DNA of 64,000 nt, taken from contig OZ020268.1 in the NCBI GenBank assembly GCA_963971225.1, positions 10,613,032 through 10,677,031 of the forward strand. Reading direction: 5' to 3'. Below, piece after piece: positions 1 through 11,725 of the stretch; positions within the stretch are counted from its first letter, which is position 1, and each line of letters opens with the position of its first letter. The notes under the pieces are model-generated. The model was given only the letters and a program-made list of their open reading frames with translations. It did no database searches and had not been told where the DNA came from. Both the position numbers and the translations under genes were made by a program. This DNA comes from Melieria omissa. Its lineage: Eukaryota; Arthropoda; Insecta; Diptera; Ulidiidae.

Positions 1-1096
1 CTGACCTATGTGAGTCTGTCGTTCTGCCCCAAGTCGCCGCGCCCCGATTCCATGGCCATCTACAAGAGCTCGGACTATGGCCAAACCTGGCAACCCTTCC
101 AGTTTTACAGCTCGCAGTGCCAAAAGTTCTACGGGCGTCCCGATCGCGCAAAGATTAGCAAATTCAACGAGCAGGAGGCGCGTTGCATGGACTCGCATCG
201 CGATGGCAGCACCAATCGCTTTGCATTCAACACGCTGGACGGACGTCCCTCGGCCAACGATCTCGATGCTTCGCTGGTGCTGCAGGACTGGGTCACTGCC
301 ACCGACATACGCGTCGTGTTCCATCGGCTCGAGCTGCCACCCGAACTGATCTCGGAGCAGGCGAAGAATGCACCAAAGCCCGATGCCAATCGCTTCAGCG
401 ACGAGATGGGCAGCAGCCAGGAGGAGGAGGGCGAAGACGACGACGAAGAAGAGTACGACTACAATCTGCACGACAACGACAGCACTTACGACGATGAGGA
501 CTACGAGGAGACAAAGAAGCATCTCGAGCTCGAAGACGACTTGGATCTGGACTATCCGAATGATGGTGTCAGCATTGGTGCGGTGCCGCCCGAGCTCAAA
601 CGCACCGCCAAAATCAAACTATCCGCGTACGAGAAACACTTTCAAGCGAAATCGGCACTGGCTGCCGCCGCTGCGGCTGCCACCAGCACCACAAAGGCGG
701 CCATAACCTCAAAGCAGGCCGGCAGCGATGGCGGCAAGTCGACAACAGCGGACACGAGCAGCGCCAAAGATTTACTGGCCACGTCGCAGCATTATGCCGT
801 CTCGGACTTTGCAGTTGGAGGACGTTGCAAGTGCAACGGTCACGCCTCGGAGTGCGTGGCAATGGTCGGGCCGAACGATGCAATGCCGCCGTACGGCAGT
901 GATGACTTTGACAATGGCGGCGGTGGTGGCGGCAGCAGCACCAGCGCTGGCGGCATGGCCAACATCAATGCGAAGCTGACAATGACGTGCGCCTGCAAGC
1001 ACAACACTGCCGGACCGGAATGCGAACGCTGCAAGCCATTCTACTTCGATCGTCCGTGGGGACGTGCAACCGACACCGATGCCAATGAATGCAAAA
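1..1096 (+). CDS. NetA/NetB: Netrin, partial internal exon (laminin N-terminal domain end, insertion, first EGF repeat)
   Basis: Netrins are secreted guidance cues that act through Frazzled/DCC and Unc5 receptors. Frame 1 is open from the first base, so the exon continues to the left; the GTG at 10 is an internal Val, not a start. Family-typical strings are FQFYSSQC, NEQEARCMDSH, TLDGRPSANDLD and LQDWVTATDIRVVFHRL (laminin N-terminal domain VI), then VSDFAVGGRCKCNGH and CKHNTAGPECERCKPF (first laminin-type EGF repeat, nt about 826-1092). Between them lie about 150 residues (nt about 343-790) where vertebrate netrins have a short linker. This stretch is strongly acidic at nt 415-570 and has a poly-Ala run at about 655-690. 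A Gly/Ser-rich insert at nt 895-960 splits EGF repeat 1. Coding stops at a donor after base 1096 (phase 1); the open frame to 1149 is intronic read-through. The family call is firm. Which fly paralogue it is, NetA or NetB, is not resolved. Confidence 0.93.
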
Positions 1097-1102
1097 GTAA
1101 GT
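1094..1102 (+). other. Splice donor of the Netrin exon
   Basis: AAA|GTAAGT matches the donor consensus exactly. It falls directly after the conserved ANEC that precedes the second EGF repeat in netrins. Reading on gives residues unlike a netrin and a stop at 1147-1149. Confidence 0.88.
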
Positions 1103-1790
1103 GGAATCTGAATCTATGCGCTGGCACGACTGCATTTTCCTATGAATGAGTGAACGAGTGGTGGTGGGGTTGAGTGGCTGCGAGGAGCCATGAATTGCTG
1201 ATGCTGCTGGCACGTTGAGTGCTGAGCGCTGCACAGCGCCGTCAGCAACGTTATCGGCCTGGAGTGCTGAATTTTTGAGAATTTATGATGTGAACAACGT
1301 TGCATGCACAACTCTTGCTTGGTGCTTGTGGGCAGCTTGTGGCCAGCTCGAGCGGCCATGCTGGCCCCATGCGAGAAAAAGTGATTAGGAAGCTTGCTGA
1401 AGTAGGAGGCACTGCAGTGAGATAAGGCAATTTTGTGCGCTTGCCACTTGTGGCCAGAAAGCGGCTCGATGCATGTCGAGCTCTTCATGGCAGCTGGTTG
1501 TCGCGCAGGTGTGAATGGAAAGGCTCTTGGACAAGTGGACGAGTGGTGTTTTGTAGTTTTCAAAGCTCTTAGTGGGGTTTAACAATTGTTGGTTTTTGCT
1601 TTGTTTGCGGTTAGTTTGCATTTTAGACTTTAATGTGGGCTTGACTTGATACATGTGTCGAGCCATCTTTGAATTGGATTTAATCAAACGGCATTTAGGA
1701 GATGTTTGTTTGGGACAGTGGTACTCAAACTAGGTTTGAGAGAGAGACATGGTCCGGAGTATACTTTGTAGGGGAACGGAGTATACTTTG
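1097..1790. other. Non-coding intron start, nothing recognised
   Basis: Unique-looking, moderately GC-rich sequence directly after the donor. Minus-strand open frames at 1114-1687 have no recognisable domain or codon pattern. Confidence 0.5.
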
Positions 1791-2060
1791 TCCTTAGGTT
1801 AGGTTATTGGGTTTTTCTAAGCTACGCTACATTTCTGAGGTTAGGTTGGGGTAGATAAGATTAGGTTAGACTAGGTTAGAGTGGGATTTTCAGGTTTTTG
1901 TATTAACTAAATTTTCCATTATTTACATAGGTAAGAGTGAGTTAGGTAACCCTAGTTTATGCTAATTGCTCGACTAGTAAACTAGGTGATCACTGAGGCC
2001 CATTGTGAACCCGACCAGCGTAGGACAAGCCCCTCTGGCCCTTTGTTGGGTAGCTTTTTA
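1791..2060 (-). repeat. Decayed LINE or SINE 3' tail
   Basis: Degenerate TTAGG/AGGTT runs at 1795-1880 and a segment resembling the inverse of a tail such as CACAATGGGCC at 1999-2010. The same kind of tail ends the clearer SINE copies at 19384 and 37095. The body is too decayed to classify. Confidence 0.35.
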
Positions 2061-2164
2061 AAACCAGCCAACCAGCTAAATTCGTCAAATTGAAAAAAAA
2101 CACTCTTTATTTAGGTGCTAACTAGTCTGCTCCGAGTTTTCACCATTATTTCTCGTCCCTCTAT

Positions 2165-2915
2165 CTATGAAAAATCGAAAATCTACCACGGTCCAGTCAA
2201 GGCTGGTCGAGGAGTGTAAGATGGCGCTGAGCGCGATAAGTCGTTGTGCTGATATCACCCCTTATCTGGGTTCCTGGCCACGGGAACATTGAAGGGAATG
2301 AGAGAGCGGACGAATTAGCGCGCTCAGGTGCTTCGCTTGACGCATCGCTGGGTGTCCCGGCTCCGACGCCTTTGGAAGTTGTCAAGAGGGGCTGCTATCT
2401 GCACTGTCTCAGTCTTGCCAATCGGAGTCGCTGACTTTCTGTCGTACCTCGCGGGCGATGTGGCCCTCCTACAATGAGCGAGAGAGAGAGAGATCACGCG
2501 AGCTTATACACGATCTCGCACGGAGGTCGCTAGGCTTATGGCGGTCATCACAGGCCACTGGACCATAGGTCCACATGCGGAGAGGCTAAGCATCTCCTTC
2601 AATACCCACGGTAGGAGCTGTGGGAATTTAGAAGAGAAAGAAATACTTGATCACATCCTCTGTCACTGCCCAGCTTTGGCAAGGACAAGATTTAAGTCTC
2701 TGGGGAAACATTTCCTTACTTGCTCGACCGATTGCTCGACAGTATGTCTAGGGAACCTTCTTGGATACCTGAATTCTACAGGGTGGATTTAGTCATACTA
2801 CTAACCAGGTTTAGTTTCGGTGAGCATGTGGTATCAAACCGGCGTCTATGCGCTAATTGTGACTTGCAGGGCGTAAACTGTAAGTCAGCCACTTCAACCA
2901 ACCAACCAATTCATT
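2165..2915 (+). mobile_element. LINE 3' fragment: RNase H and C-terminal Cys/His region
   Basis: From 2246 the reading WVPGHGNIEGNERADELA matches the RNase H domain found in I, LOA and R1-like non-LTR retrotransposons. From 2538 comes TGHWTIGPHAERL, followed by a Cys/His segment (CGNLEEKEILDHILCHCPAL), the usual end of those ORF2 proteins. The two parts are in different frames with stops between, so the copy is dead. It ends in CAACCAACCAACCAA near 2896-2910, which may be the 3' tail. The 5' part (endonuclease and reverse transcriptase) is missing, as is common after 5' truncation. Confidence 0.75.
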
Positions 2916-4384
2916 GAGAAAAATTCAGCATGTCTCAGCTGCAGCTGACGAGAAAGAGACAGCACGTCAGTCTAGTATTGCCAATCCCTCTGAAAGCGTA
3001 TGAACTGAAATTTTGCAGCGTCTCACAATCGTTCACCTGGGCTGTGGAAAATGCCATGAAACGATTTTTTCTCGACATGTTGTTTGTAACATTTAACATT
3101 TTGGTTTGTTTGTATGTGTGTGTCTGTGGCCGTTGTGTGCCAAAAACCTCATAAACGACAAAATGTTGACATCAAAGGCCAACAACCGCAACGCTGCCAA
3201 AAACAACACCAAACACCAAACAACAGTGACGGCGCCCTACAAAAAGTTGAATGTAAACAGAAACGTGCTGGCGTTGGCGCATCGAAACAGGAACAGGAAC
3301 CGGCCACAGCAGTGGCACAAAAACCATTACAACAACAACAAAAACAAACAACACAATTACAACAACCATGTCTTCATGGCTCGTCTGTTGTTTGTTTATG
3401 AAGTGACCAGGCAAAGCAAACTCATCAAGCAGGAATCCCGCACAACAATAGCAACAACAATCAACAGTAGCAGCCAAAAATTCCTTTCCAAGTGTTTTCC
3501 TTCTTTTGTATTTTCTTTTTAAACGACTGCAGAAAGAATGTTGTGCTGTGCTGGTTTGGCAATAAAACTAACAACAAAATGCCACATACCAAGAGTTGAA
3601 GAAACAAACCGAAGCACAGGGCGAAGCGGGAAGAGCGCTTAAACGAAAAAGCGGCAGAAGAAATTGGCAATTTTATAGCCTCGCTCGACGCGGCGACTAT
3701 GCGCCCGAATGTCAAGTCCGTTGGGAAATTCACATTTTCATAGTTTTTATTTTCAGTTTCAGTTTCATTGTTATTGCTGTTGTTGCCTGCGCTGCTGGTT
3801 GTGTCTCTTCTCGGCCGCGGCGCCGCGAAGAAAGTTCACAAGCTGCAAGGTTTGTGTTGGCAAAAGTGGCGAAAATATTTATGTGCTGCAGTGCCGCCTG
3901 TGAGCAACCAAAGCAAAAACAATAAACTCGCTGACCGGACTGCGTGCAGGGGTTGGTCGCGATGGCCGGCAAGATTTACGAGCGCGCACACGCCGCCGCC
4001 TCTGGTTGCCTGTCGCCGCGCTTTTCGAGGGCGTTTTGGGTTTTAGTGGGTGATTGTCTCTAATTTCCTGCCCCTTTACACATTGTCGTCGTTTTTTGAC
4101 GCTCACATTGGTGGTGTCGGTGATGGTGTCGCTGATGCCCAGCGTTGGGTTTGCTGTGCCACATGCAGCAACCTTCAGCAATCTTTGCAGTGCGCGCCCC
4201 TTTTTTTGATGTTTAGCGGTTTTATTACTTGCTGGCAGCATGCTGCAGGATAATCCATTCATATGTGTGTCCTTTTAGTCGCTTGTTTGGTTTTATTATT
4301 TTATATTTTTTGGTGCACCTTCGTTTTGATTGTCAGTGTCATAAAAAGTGCAGTGAAAACTTAATCCTTTTTTGTATAAAGTTT
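2916..4384. other. Intronic stretch, CAA-rich, no gene seen
   Basis: CAA-type trinucleotide runs at 3328-3365 and 3440-3475 generate overlapping open frames on both strands. None has a domain. A GC-rich patch at 3800-4030 is not repetitive and could be regulatory, but there is no direct sign of that. Confidence 0.45.
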
Positions 4385-4697
4385 GTATAAACTTGTGCCT
4401 AGTGCGGAAAACATTATTATTTTTGTTTGACAAATTTACCCAATTTTTCTTCCATAGTAACAACCAACAGTAAACCACTCCGTCTATCTCTCTAGCACAG
4501 TGTTGCCAGATATCTGAAATGACTTTCTTTTAAATCTTAAAAAACACTGAAATTTCCTCCTAGTATAAAGTTTAACTTGTGCCTAGTGCGGAAAACATTT
4601 TTCTGTTAGGATAAAAAATATTTATTTTTTTTAGAAATTTACCCAATTTTCCTTCAATAGAAACAACCACGAGTAAACCACTCCATCTATCTGTCTA
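4385..4697. repeat. Tandem duplication of flank plus hAT-element terminus
   Basis: The block starting CTTGTGCCTAGTGCGGAAAA at 4392 recurs from 4576. Both copies run through ACCCAATTTT, AAACCACTC and CTAGCA into a CAGTGTTGCCAGAT terminus, at 4498 and 4701. Host flank and element end were therefore duplicated together. Confidence 0.8.
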
Positions 4698-5515
4698 GCA
4701 CAGTGTTGCCAGATACCTGAAATGACTTTCTTCTAAATCTTAAAAAAATACTGAAAATTCCTCCTAAAAGTTAAAAAAATCTCCTAATTTTTTTTATAAT
4801 TTGCGTCGTTTTAAAGGAATTAAACTTTAAAATAAAAACTTATTCCTTTAAATTTATTTAATGTAGCCTTGTTTTTTATTCACCTTCGGCTTAACAACAA
4901 AAACTTAAGAAAGCAAAACATAAAAAAAATGAATTAAATGTAGAGAGGAATTTTTGGCGGGATTTCATTGTGACAAGAATAAGTGAGAACAAGATTGAAC
5001 CAGCTTACATTTTGTAAGCTTACAAATTTTTAACACAATGAGATGCTTTGACTATTTGAATAGTTGCTAAAATATGTTTTGTTGTACTTCGTTATCCAAA
5101 AATTTCCCAAAAATCCACAAAGGATCCGAAAAATCCCCTAACATAAAATATAAATCCAAACTTTCTTCTAAACAATTCTTCGTCCTAAAAATTCTCCTAA
5201 AAGACAAAGAAATCTCCTCCTCTCTCTCTAGGAGGAAATTTCCTGATCTGGCAACACTGGTCCATTTGTAAGCTTACAAATTTTTAACACAATGAGATGC
5301 TTTGACTATTAGAATAGTGGCCAAAATATGTTTTGTTGTACTTCGTTATCCAACAATTTCCCAAAAATCCCCAAAGGGTCCAAAAATCTCCTAACGTAAA
5401 ATATAAATCTCCCAAACTTTCTTCTAAACAATTCTTCCTCCTAAAAATTCTCCTAAAAGACCAAGAAATCTCCTCCTCTCTCTCTAGGAGGAAATTTCCT
5501 GATCTGGCAACACTG
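4498..5515 (-). mobile_element. hAT-type non-autonomous element, duplicated ends, 8-bp TSD
   Basis: The element begins CAGTGTTGCCAGAT and ends ATCTGGCAACACTG. The flanking octamers are identical: CTCTAGCA at 4490-4497 and 5516-5523, as expected for hAT insertion. It has no transposase. A second left terminus lies at 4701 and a second right terminus ends at 5258; the inner interval, 558 bp, is close to the core size of the copy at 28624-29188. The right end is duplicated with an offset of about 254 bp. The 16-bp palindrome TTTGTAAGCTTACAAA occurs at 5011 and 5265. Orientation is opposite to the copies at 15748 and 28390. Confidence 0.85.
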
Positions 5516-5523
5516 CTCTAGCA

Positions 5524-6757
5524 GTTCGTTCATGTACGTGTTGTACATTCGCCGCCTCTCTCCCCCCCTTTGCAATGCAAAGCCCACGCCGCACTCGGCC
5601 AGTGGCTGCGCGGCAATGTCACTGCGACCAGCAGTTCACCCTCATCGTTTTCATTTCCAATTCATTGGCTCGCACATTAATATTTAGATTTGCTCTATTC
5701 GCAAGCGATTTGTTTCGAGTTCAATTTTCGTTGTCGCCAGTCGCCGACCTCAAACACAAACCCAGGACTCCCGTAGCCAACCTCAGCCGCAACCCCCGGC
5801 ACACGGCAACGGCAGCATCCACTGTCCGTAAGTGTAATTTGTGGCATCTGTTTGTCTTTTGAATTCAATTTCGGTTACAATCTGACGCGCGCATTCGCCC
5901 TCTCGTTCGGTTGTCGTTCGTGCGCTTTGCTTCGCTGATGGTGGCGGCAAATTCCAATCGCTGCGCTGACTATTGCACTTTATACAATATTAGCACTGTT
6001 TTTGTTGTTATTGTAGTTGGTGTTGTTGTAATTTTTGTGTGACCTCGCTACCTACAGCTCAGCGCCGTTTGGTCCATTTCGTTTCGAGTTGAATTGGGTT
6101 TTGCCGCATCCGGCTTTGGCGCAGCGCGCACTGCAAGTGGCATTAATGTTTGCCAATATCAATGCACTCCAGCTGTCGGTTGGCTTGGTCGAACGGCTGG
6201 ACCGTTGGCTGACAATCTGCTGCGGGCATTCGAGCGGGCGTTCGTAATTCCTCTTAGCGCAGCATTTGCATGAATTGGCGATACGTTAATGTGCAAGCGC
6301 TATTGTTGCTCTTCTTCTTCTTATTGTTGTTGTTGTTGGTAGTGTTGTTGGTGGTTTGGGGGTGGCTGTGAGTAGCTGTGTGCGTGCTGCCACTTCATTG
6401 TGCGGAGCCAAGTGCGTCAAGTTGATTGTCCCAAATGCTGGCAGCTGCACTTAATTTTCGTGGCATTTCGCTAATGTTTCATCTAATCTGCTCCGATTGA
6501 CCTTGCATCCCGTTGGATTGGCTGGAAGTGGTCTTTGTTCATTTATGCAGTTTAAGTCGTAAATATTTTTAATACTTTTAAGAGAAATATAAAATGATTT
6601 TGAGAAAATGTTTGGAATTTTTTGTGAAAATGACTGAAAAAATGGAAATCGGAACAACTGCTGAAAATGAGAGACGTGTTTTTTAAATTAGAAAAAAGTG
6701 AAAATTAATTAATAAAAATTATAAATCAAAATTAAACTGATTTAATGTTGTAAACTC
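5524..6757. other. Intronic stretch, no gene seen
   Basis: Mixed-composition sequence with a GC-richer island at 5560-6250 and a TTG run at 6320-6350. Open frames at 5575 and 6035 show no known domain. From 6540 the sequence is AT-rich. Confidence 0.45.
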
Positions 6758-6761
6758 TAAA

Positions 6762-7254
6762 CCCTTTCGACACCAAATTTTACCCTGTGTCTCCATATTA
6801 CTTTTTGGTATTTAAATCATGAAACATTTGCTTAAGAAGTGTGCACACGACTTTTGAAGTTGCCACGGCTCTTTGTTAGAGTTCTAGAGCTAGTTTACTT
6901 TTGAACAATTATTGCTTAAAACGGGTTAAATAAATTTTGTATAAATATTTTTTAATTACTGGAAAATTATTTAATATTTATGGAAAAATACAAAATTATC
7001 ACTTTTTATTTAACCATTATTAAAAAAAACAGGGTTTAGATCAAACGCGCCCAATTCGTAGACTTCAATTAGAACACAAACTGTCCCTGAAATCGCTGCA
7101 AATTATTGGAAATTATTGTGGGGATAACAGTAAAATTTTTGTAATTTGCTTTGAATTCACTTTTAAAAATATAAATTTTTAAATCAATCGTTGCTTTTGC
7201 TATAAGATGACAAATAGGTGAAGTTGCTCTCAGGCAACTTTGTTGTCGAAAGGG
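6762..7254 (+). mobile_element. piggyBac-like MITE, about 493 bp
   Basis: Termini are CCCTTTCGACA on the left and TGTCGAAAGGG on the right, an inverted repeat. The right flank is TTAA (7255-7258); the left flank reads TAAA, a probable decayed TTAA. CCC termini at TTAA targets are typical of the piggyBac superfamily. There is no transposase ORF. An inverted, truncated relative lies at 39158-39535. Confidence 0.72.
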
Positions 7255-7258
7255 TTAA

Positions 7259-8649
7259 TAATAGACTCTCGATGCTGAATAATTTCTAATTTTTTGCAGT
7301 GTCGTGAAAAAGTAAATACATGTGCCAAAAATTGTGTCTTTAGAGTGGGGTGAAAGTTCACAAAAAAGCTGTCAAATTCGCCAAATTGCTCCACAGCTGC
7401 TCAGAAGTTGCTCTTAGAGGGTTAAAATCTATGACTGACCCCCTTCAAATTTCTCTAGTGAACATTTTTTTCAAACATATTTAAACCTTATCTCCAACTT
7501 TTAATGAGGCTCCCATACAAAATGATTGTTTTTATAAAATGGGCTCCAACTGTTCCCAGGTTGGCTCCAGATGTATCAAATGTAAGACCAACACTCATTA
7601 ATTTTCTCTTCCAAATGTTTCTTCCAAACATACTTACTCGCTATCTGCAAGTCTTATGGGAGTTGCCATACAAAACTGGCCGTTTTCTATGGAATTGGCT
7701 CCCCACGTGTAAATGTAGGGGGTCCCATCTCGGAAACTACTGAATCGATTTGAATGATTTACTAAACGATCGAAAACATTCTTGTGTACAAAAAATACAA
7801 AATTAATAAGGAATACAAAATTTTCCACCAGAGGGCGTCTCCCATACAATCGGTGTTGTGAGGTTGTCAACTTTTGGGTCGATCGCATGCTTAACCTTCG
7901 AAGAACACACTAGCAGACCCATACTCACACTTTAACACTAGAAAGACCGCAAGTTTTCCATACCTACAAAGACTACATATAATATCCGCTCAAAAGGTAC
8001 ACATTGGATTTGGTTACTTGTAATTGTAGAACTAATTGTAAAACTCAATACAAAAAAAAATAAAGTCATCAAAGCAAAAGTTGATTGAAATACTAAAAAA
8101 ATACAGATATTGAAAAATGGAAAACCTTAAAAATGACGGCAATTGTCTTTCTTGAGTTAACAGACAATAGTTATTCCAAAATTTGATTTCCCTGCAAATT
8201 TTTTAAGTAAGTTAGTTAGGTACAAACTTAAGAGATATCTTTAATATTTATAATTTGTTCAAACAATTTTCAAAGTACATCACAGAAGTTTATTTTAAGT
8301 CAAAGGTTCAGTTGCGGAATTATTTACGATCAAAAGTGAACAGAGTCTAATTGATCCAGAGTGTTCTCGATCAATAAAAAAATACGTGTGTTCTCCGAAG
8401 ATAAAGTAGGCTCGACTAAGTAAGATCTTTGGACCAAAGCGACTCAGTCAATGCTCTGTTTTTGTCAATTTCCCGGCTGGACTGTAGGTTGTGGTTTCAG
8501 CCAGTAAGATCTCGACATACTGATGGACATGGAAGCATTGATATCTTCATATCCACCTTTGGTCCAAGAAAGTAAGACTTAGAAAAAAGTAACTCAAAAG
8601 GCAAAGTCTTTTGTCTTTTGATTTTCGGAGTTGAAGAGGAAGTGTGTAG
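7259..8649. other. AT-rich intronic stretch, no gene seen
   Basis: No coding domain was seen. The phrase CTCCCATACAA or close variants recur at about 7509, 7665 and 7839, hinting at an old repeat that I cannot define. Confidence 0.4.
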
Positions 8650-8657
8650 CATACGAT

Positions 8658-8809
8658 TAGTGACGCACGCAAGGGAAGTTTGGGGGTTCAAACGCCTCAA
8701 AATATCTGTCTTTTACACAAATTTTGATTGGAAAGTAAAGTTGAAATGGTTTTGTGTCTAAAAATTGTGTATGTAACCCGCCCAAAATAAAGTCCTGTCT
8801 GCGCCATTG
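8658..8809 (+). mobile_element. Short hAT MITE (GTGGCGCAC family), 152 bp
   Basis: The left end AGTGACGCACGCAAGG and the right end CTGTCTGCGCCATTG are imperfect inverted repeats of the CAGTGGCGCACRCAGG family. Flanking octamers CATACGAT (8650-8657) and CATACAAT (8810-8817) agree at 7 of 8 positions, an hAT-sized target duplication. Length equals that of the copy at 44486, which lies in the opposite orientation. There is no ORF. Confidence 0.8.
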
Positions 8810-8999
8810 CATACAATAGAAAGTATTGGCCATTAGTGATCAGTATTAGCCATCATTATTAGGTTTTTATGGGGCATGAGAAGTACAGTTCTGGATCTAC
8901 TTAAGTTGATAAAGTGGTCTGATCAATGAAACTAAATCAATATTGCATTCATAAAGAACTTGTATGGAGCAAAATCCAAGTGGAAGTGTGATTTTTACC

Positions 9000-9294
9000 T
9001 TTTCCACTTTATTCACTCCATTTCAAAGCATAGGGTCTCAAAAAGGCTTTTCTATCTGACTCGGTTTGGATTTGTTTTTGTTTGCGCTGATCCATATGAG
9101 TTGCTAGAGGCTGGTTTTGGTAGGATCGACCTCCTCCAGGTGTTTTTAGGTAGTTTGGAACATCTGACTCGATGTGATTTCCAGTCAATCATAATTCTTG
9201 TAATGCTGCATGGTGACTTAATGAACCTTTTCGTTTGTGTTTTGTGACCGATCCATTGCCACTTTCTCTCGTCATATATTTTGAGAGGGTTCAT
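9000..9294 (-). mobile_element. LINE ORF2 C-terminal remnant
   Basis: The minus strand reads WQWIGHKTQTKRFIKSPCSITR, then LPKNTWRRSILPKPASSNSYG, then NRVR. This is the WxWIGH...PKNTWRR...NRVRW pattern found at the very C-terminus of many non-LTR retrotransposon ORF2 proteins. It is 80 residues without the upstream domains. The segments at 13600 and 32880 carry related C-terminal ends. Confidence 0.65.
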
Positions 9295-10758
9295 TCATTT
9301 GTCATTTTCCAGAGCTCATCGTTTCTGATTGGCGAACAAACCAGTTCGTGCTGGTTCACAGCTCAAAGAACTTTTTCCAGTTCTCATTTGGTCACTAACG
9401 ACTTAAATTTAAAAAATTGTTTCAGCCAGCAAGTCAGCTATTAACCCACTGATCTCCACTAAATGATACGCACCGGACTTTAATTCACTTAAATTTAATG
9501 AGACCTCGGCATCCACTGACTGCGCTCTGATTAATTGCGAGCATTTTATCAGCTTTGTTGCGCTTTTAGTTGCATTCTCGCTTTGAGTGCATACAAACAT
9601 AGTTCATGTGTGGATGTGCGTGTGTGTAAAATGCGTGTATATGTGTGCGTTGAAAAAATAACGGTACTACAAATGATGCTCATTAAACGTAAGCAGCAAG
9701 CAAAACGTTATAGTTAATACGCAGAATCATTAAATGCCATTGTTGCAATATATTTCTCTGGCAGCCAAACACACAAACACACGCGCACACACATGCGTAA
9801 AGTGGCAAATAAAAAATTATAAAATTGTGCAAAGCGAAAAATGGCGCAAATAAACTCGTACGCGAGAGCGCACTTAATTTGCGTCAAGTGTGCAGCGCCG
9901 GTTCGTGTCTGACTGTCAGTGTGTGTGTGTGTGTGTGTGTGCATCGTTGGGCAAATTGCAGCTGGCGCTATGCTGCGTTGGGCAAATTGCAGCTCATTTA
10001 CGTTCAAAACTGATTTCCGCAATAAAATAAAAAAATGAAAGCAAACAAAACAAAATAAGAACGACGAATTGACTTGGTTGCTAGTTGGGCGTGTGTGATG
10101 TGCAATGGGCGCTGTGGCGCCTGCAACTATGCTCCAGCTGCAATATGTCTGCATGTCTGCTGCAGTTGTGGCAAGTCTTTATTGCTTTGTTATTGTTGCC
10201 GTTTTTTGTTGTTGTTGTTGTTAAATTTTGACTTTGATCGCAGCGGCGATTACGAAATGCTCGATTAATGTTTTATTTGCTGAAATTTCTTTCACTTTTG
10301 GCTGCGTTTCGTGCTAATTTTGTAGGTCATTTGTAAGTGTTGTGCTAGTAAGTGAGGTTAGGTTGTAGTGGCCGAGTAGTTGGTGGTGTTTATGGTCATT
10401 CATAAGTGAGGTTAGGTTGTACTGGCAGTGCGGAAACTTCTTCAGAATTGAAATTGATTTGTCTTCGTAAGGTTTTCCCAACTTTAGGTTATTGATCTGC
10501 CATCTAATTTACTAAAACGTTACAGTTGACTGCAGCAAGAGATGGCAGTCGCTGTTTGTGACACTTTGGTTTACATTGGCAATTATTGTTAGGATTCTAA
10601 ATGCCGCAGAGTACTTGGCGGCTTGTGAGTCAGGAGACGCAAATTAGGGCAAATTTGTATGTTAGTTGTTTTTGTATTTTTTTTAAATTTTTATTTTTGT
10701 GTTTGTAAATTTTTTTCAGTGTATAAAAATCATTTTAATGTTAATGTTAGTGTTTTAA
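9295..10758. other. Intronic stretch with GT microsatellite, no gene seen
   Basis: A (GT)n run of about 12 units lies at 9919-9941, and short CA/GT-rich patches at 9610-9650 and 9768-9795. AGGTTAGGTT scraps at 10354-10416 resemble decayed retroelement tails. Confidence 0.45.
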
Positions 10759-11225
10759 TCGTTTGTAATTTTTTTCCGTATATTATATTCGAAAATTGAG
10801 CTCTAAGTTTTTTTATTATTTTTTTTCTAATAATTTCGTATTTTTCTGCGAAGCTAACTTTTCTTGCTTTTGAGTTTTCTAAAGTTTTAAGAATTTATTT
10901 CTTCGTTAAAATCGTCAATCGTTTGTAATTTTTTTCCGCCTATTTTACGAAAGTTTAGCTCTAAGTTTTTTTATTATTATTTTTTTTCTAATAAATTCGC
11001 ATTTTTTTGCGGAGCTAACTTTTCTTGCTTTTGAGTTTTCTAAAGTTTTAAAAATGTATTTCGTCGTTTGTAATTTTGTCCGCCTATTTTCCGAAAACTG
11101 AGCTCTAAGTATTTTTTATTATTCTTTTTTTTTCTTCTTATAAATTTGCAATTTTTTGCGGAGCTATCTTCTTCTTGCTTTTCCTTTTCGCATTTGATTT
11201 GTCTAAAGTTTTTATAGTAGAATTT
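10759..11225. repeat. Three-copy AT-rich tandem repeat, about 145-160 bp units
   Basis: TCGTTTGTAATTTT starts units at 10759, 10919 and 11064. Each then contains TGAGCTCTAAGT or a close variant, a T-rich tract and CTTTTGAGTTTTCTAAAG. The units are clearly diverged. Confidence 0.8.
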
Positions 11226-11725
11226 ATTTAGTTTTTTTTTCGCAAGTACAATCACATTAACACAATCTTAGTTTTTTGTTGCATACATGTGGGCGCTAAA
11301 ACTGCGCCTCGCAGTTGCTTTGCGCCGTTGGCTAAGGACGTTGCCTTCCGTGGCCGTGTAACAGAAAAAGAAACAAAAACAATAGCAACGACAACAACAG
11401 TAAAAGCTGAAAACAACAGCAACAACAACAACAACAGTAAAAGCTGAAAACAACAGACGCCATTAATTAAAGCTCGACACACACACACACAGTTATCGCC
11501 ATCTTTGCCGGCTCTAAGCACGCACACCCATGCGTCCTTTTACACATGCAATGCACAGAGGCGTGGGATCAACAAATAGTTGAAGGATGCGAATGTAGTC
11601 AAAGAATGCAATATGTTTTATAAAGGAACGAAGCTGGGAGATTTTTAAAGGTGCTGTGAATTCATTCAAATGAATTTGCTTTCTGTTTATCTTAGGTTTG
11701 AATTGAAATGATTTGTGGAAAAATC
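11226..11725. other. Intronic stretch with CAA runs, no gene seen
   Basis: AACAACAACAGTAAAAGCTGAAAACAACA-like text is repeated twice at 11390-11455 and gives spurious minus-strand frames rich in Val and Leu. Confidence 0.4.

Noticed and set aside
1097..1149. Netrin coding continuing to the stop at 1147
   Set aside because: A consensus donor interrupts the conserved sequence; the following residues do not resemble netrin.
1795..1880. TTAGG-like telomeric repeat
   Set aside because: Degenerate, short, and similar to retroelement tails; flies lack TTAGG telomeres.
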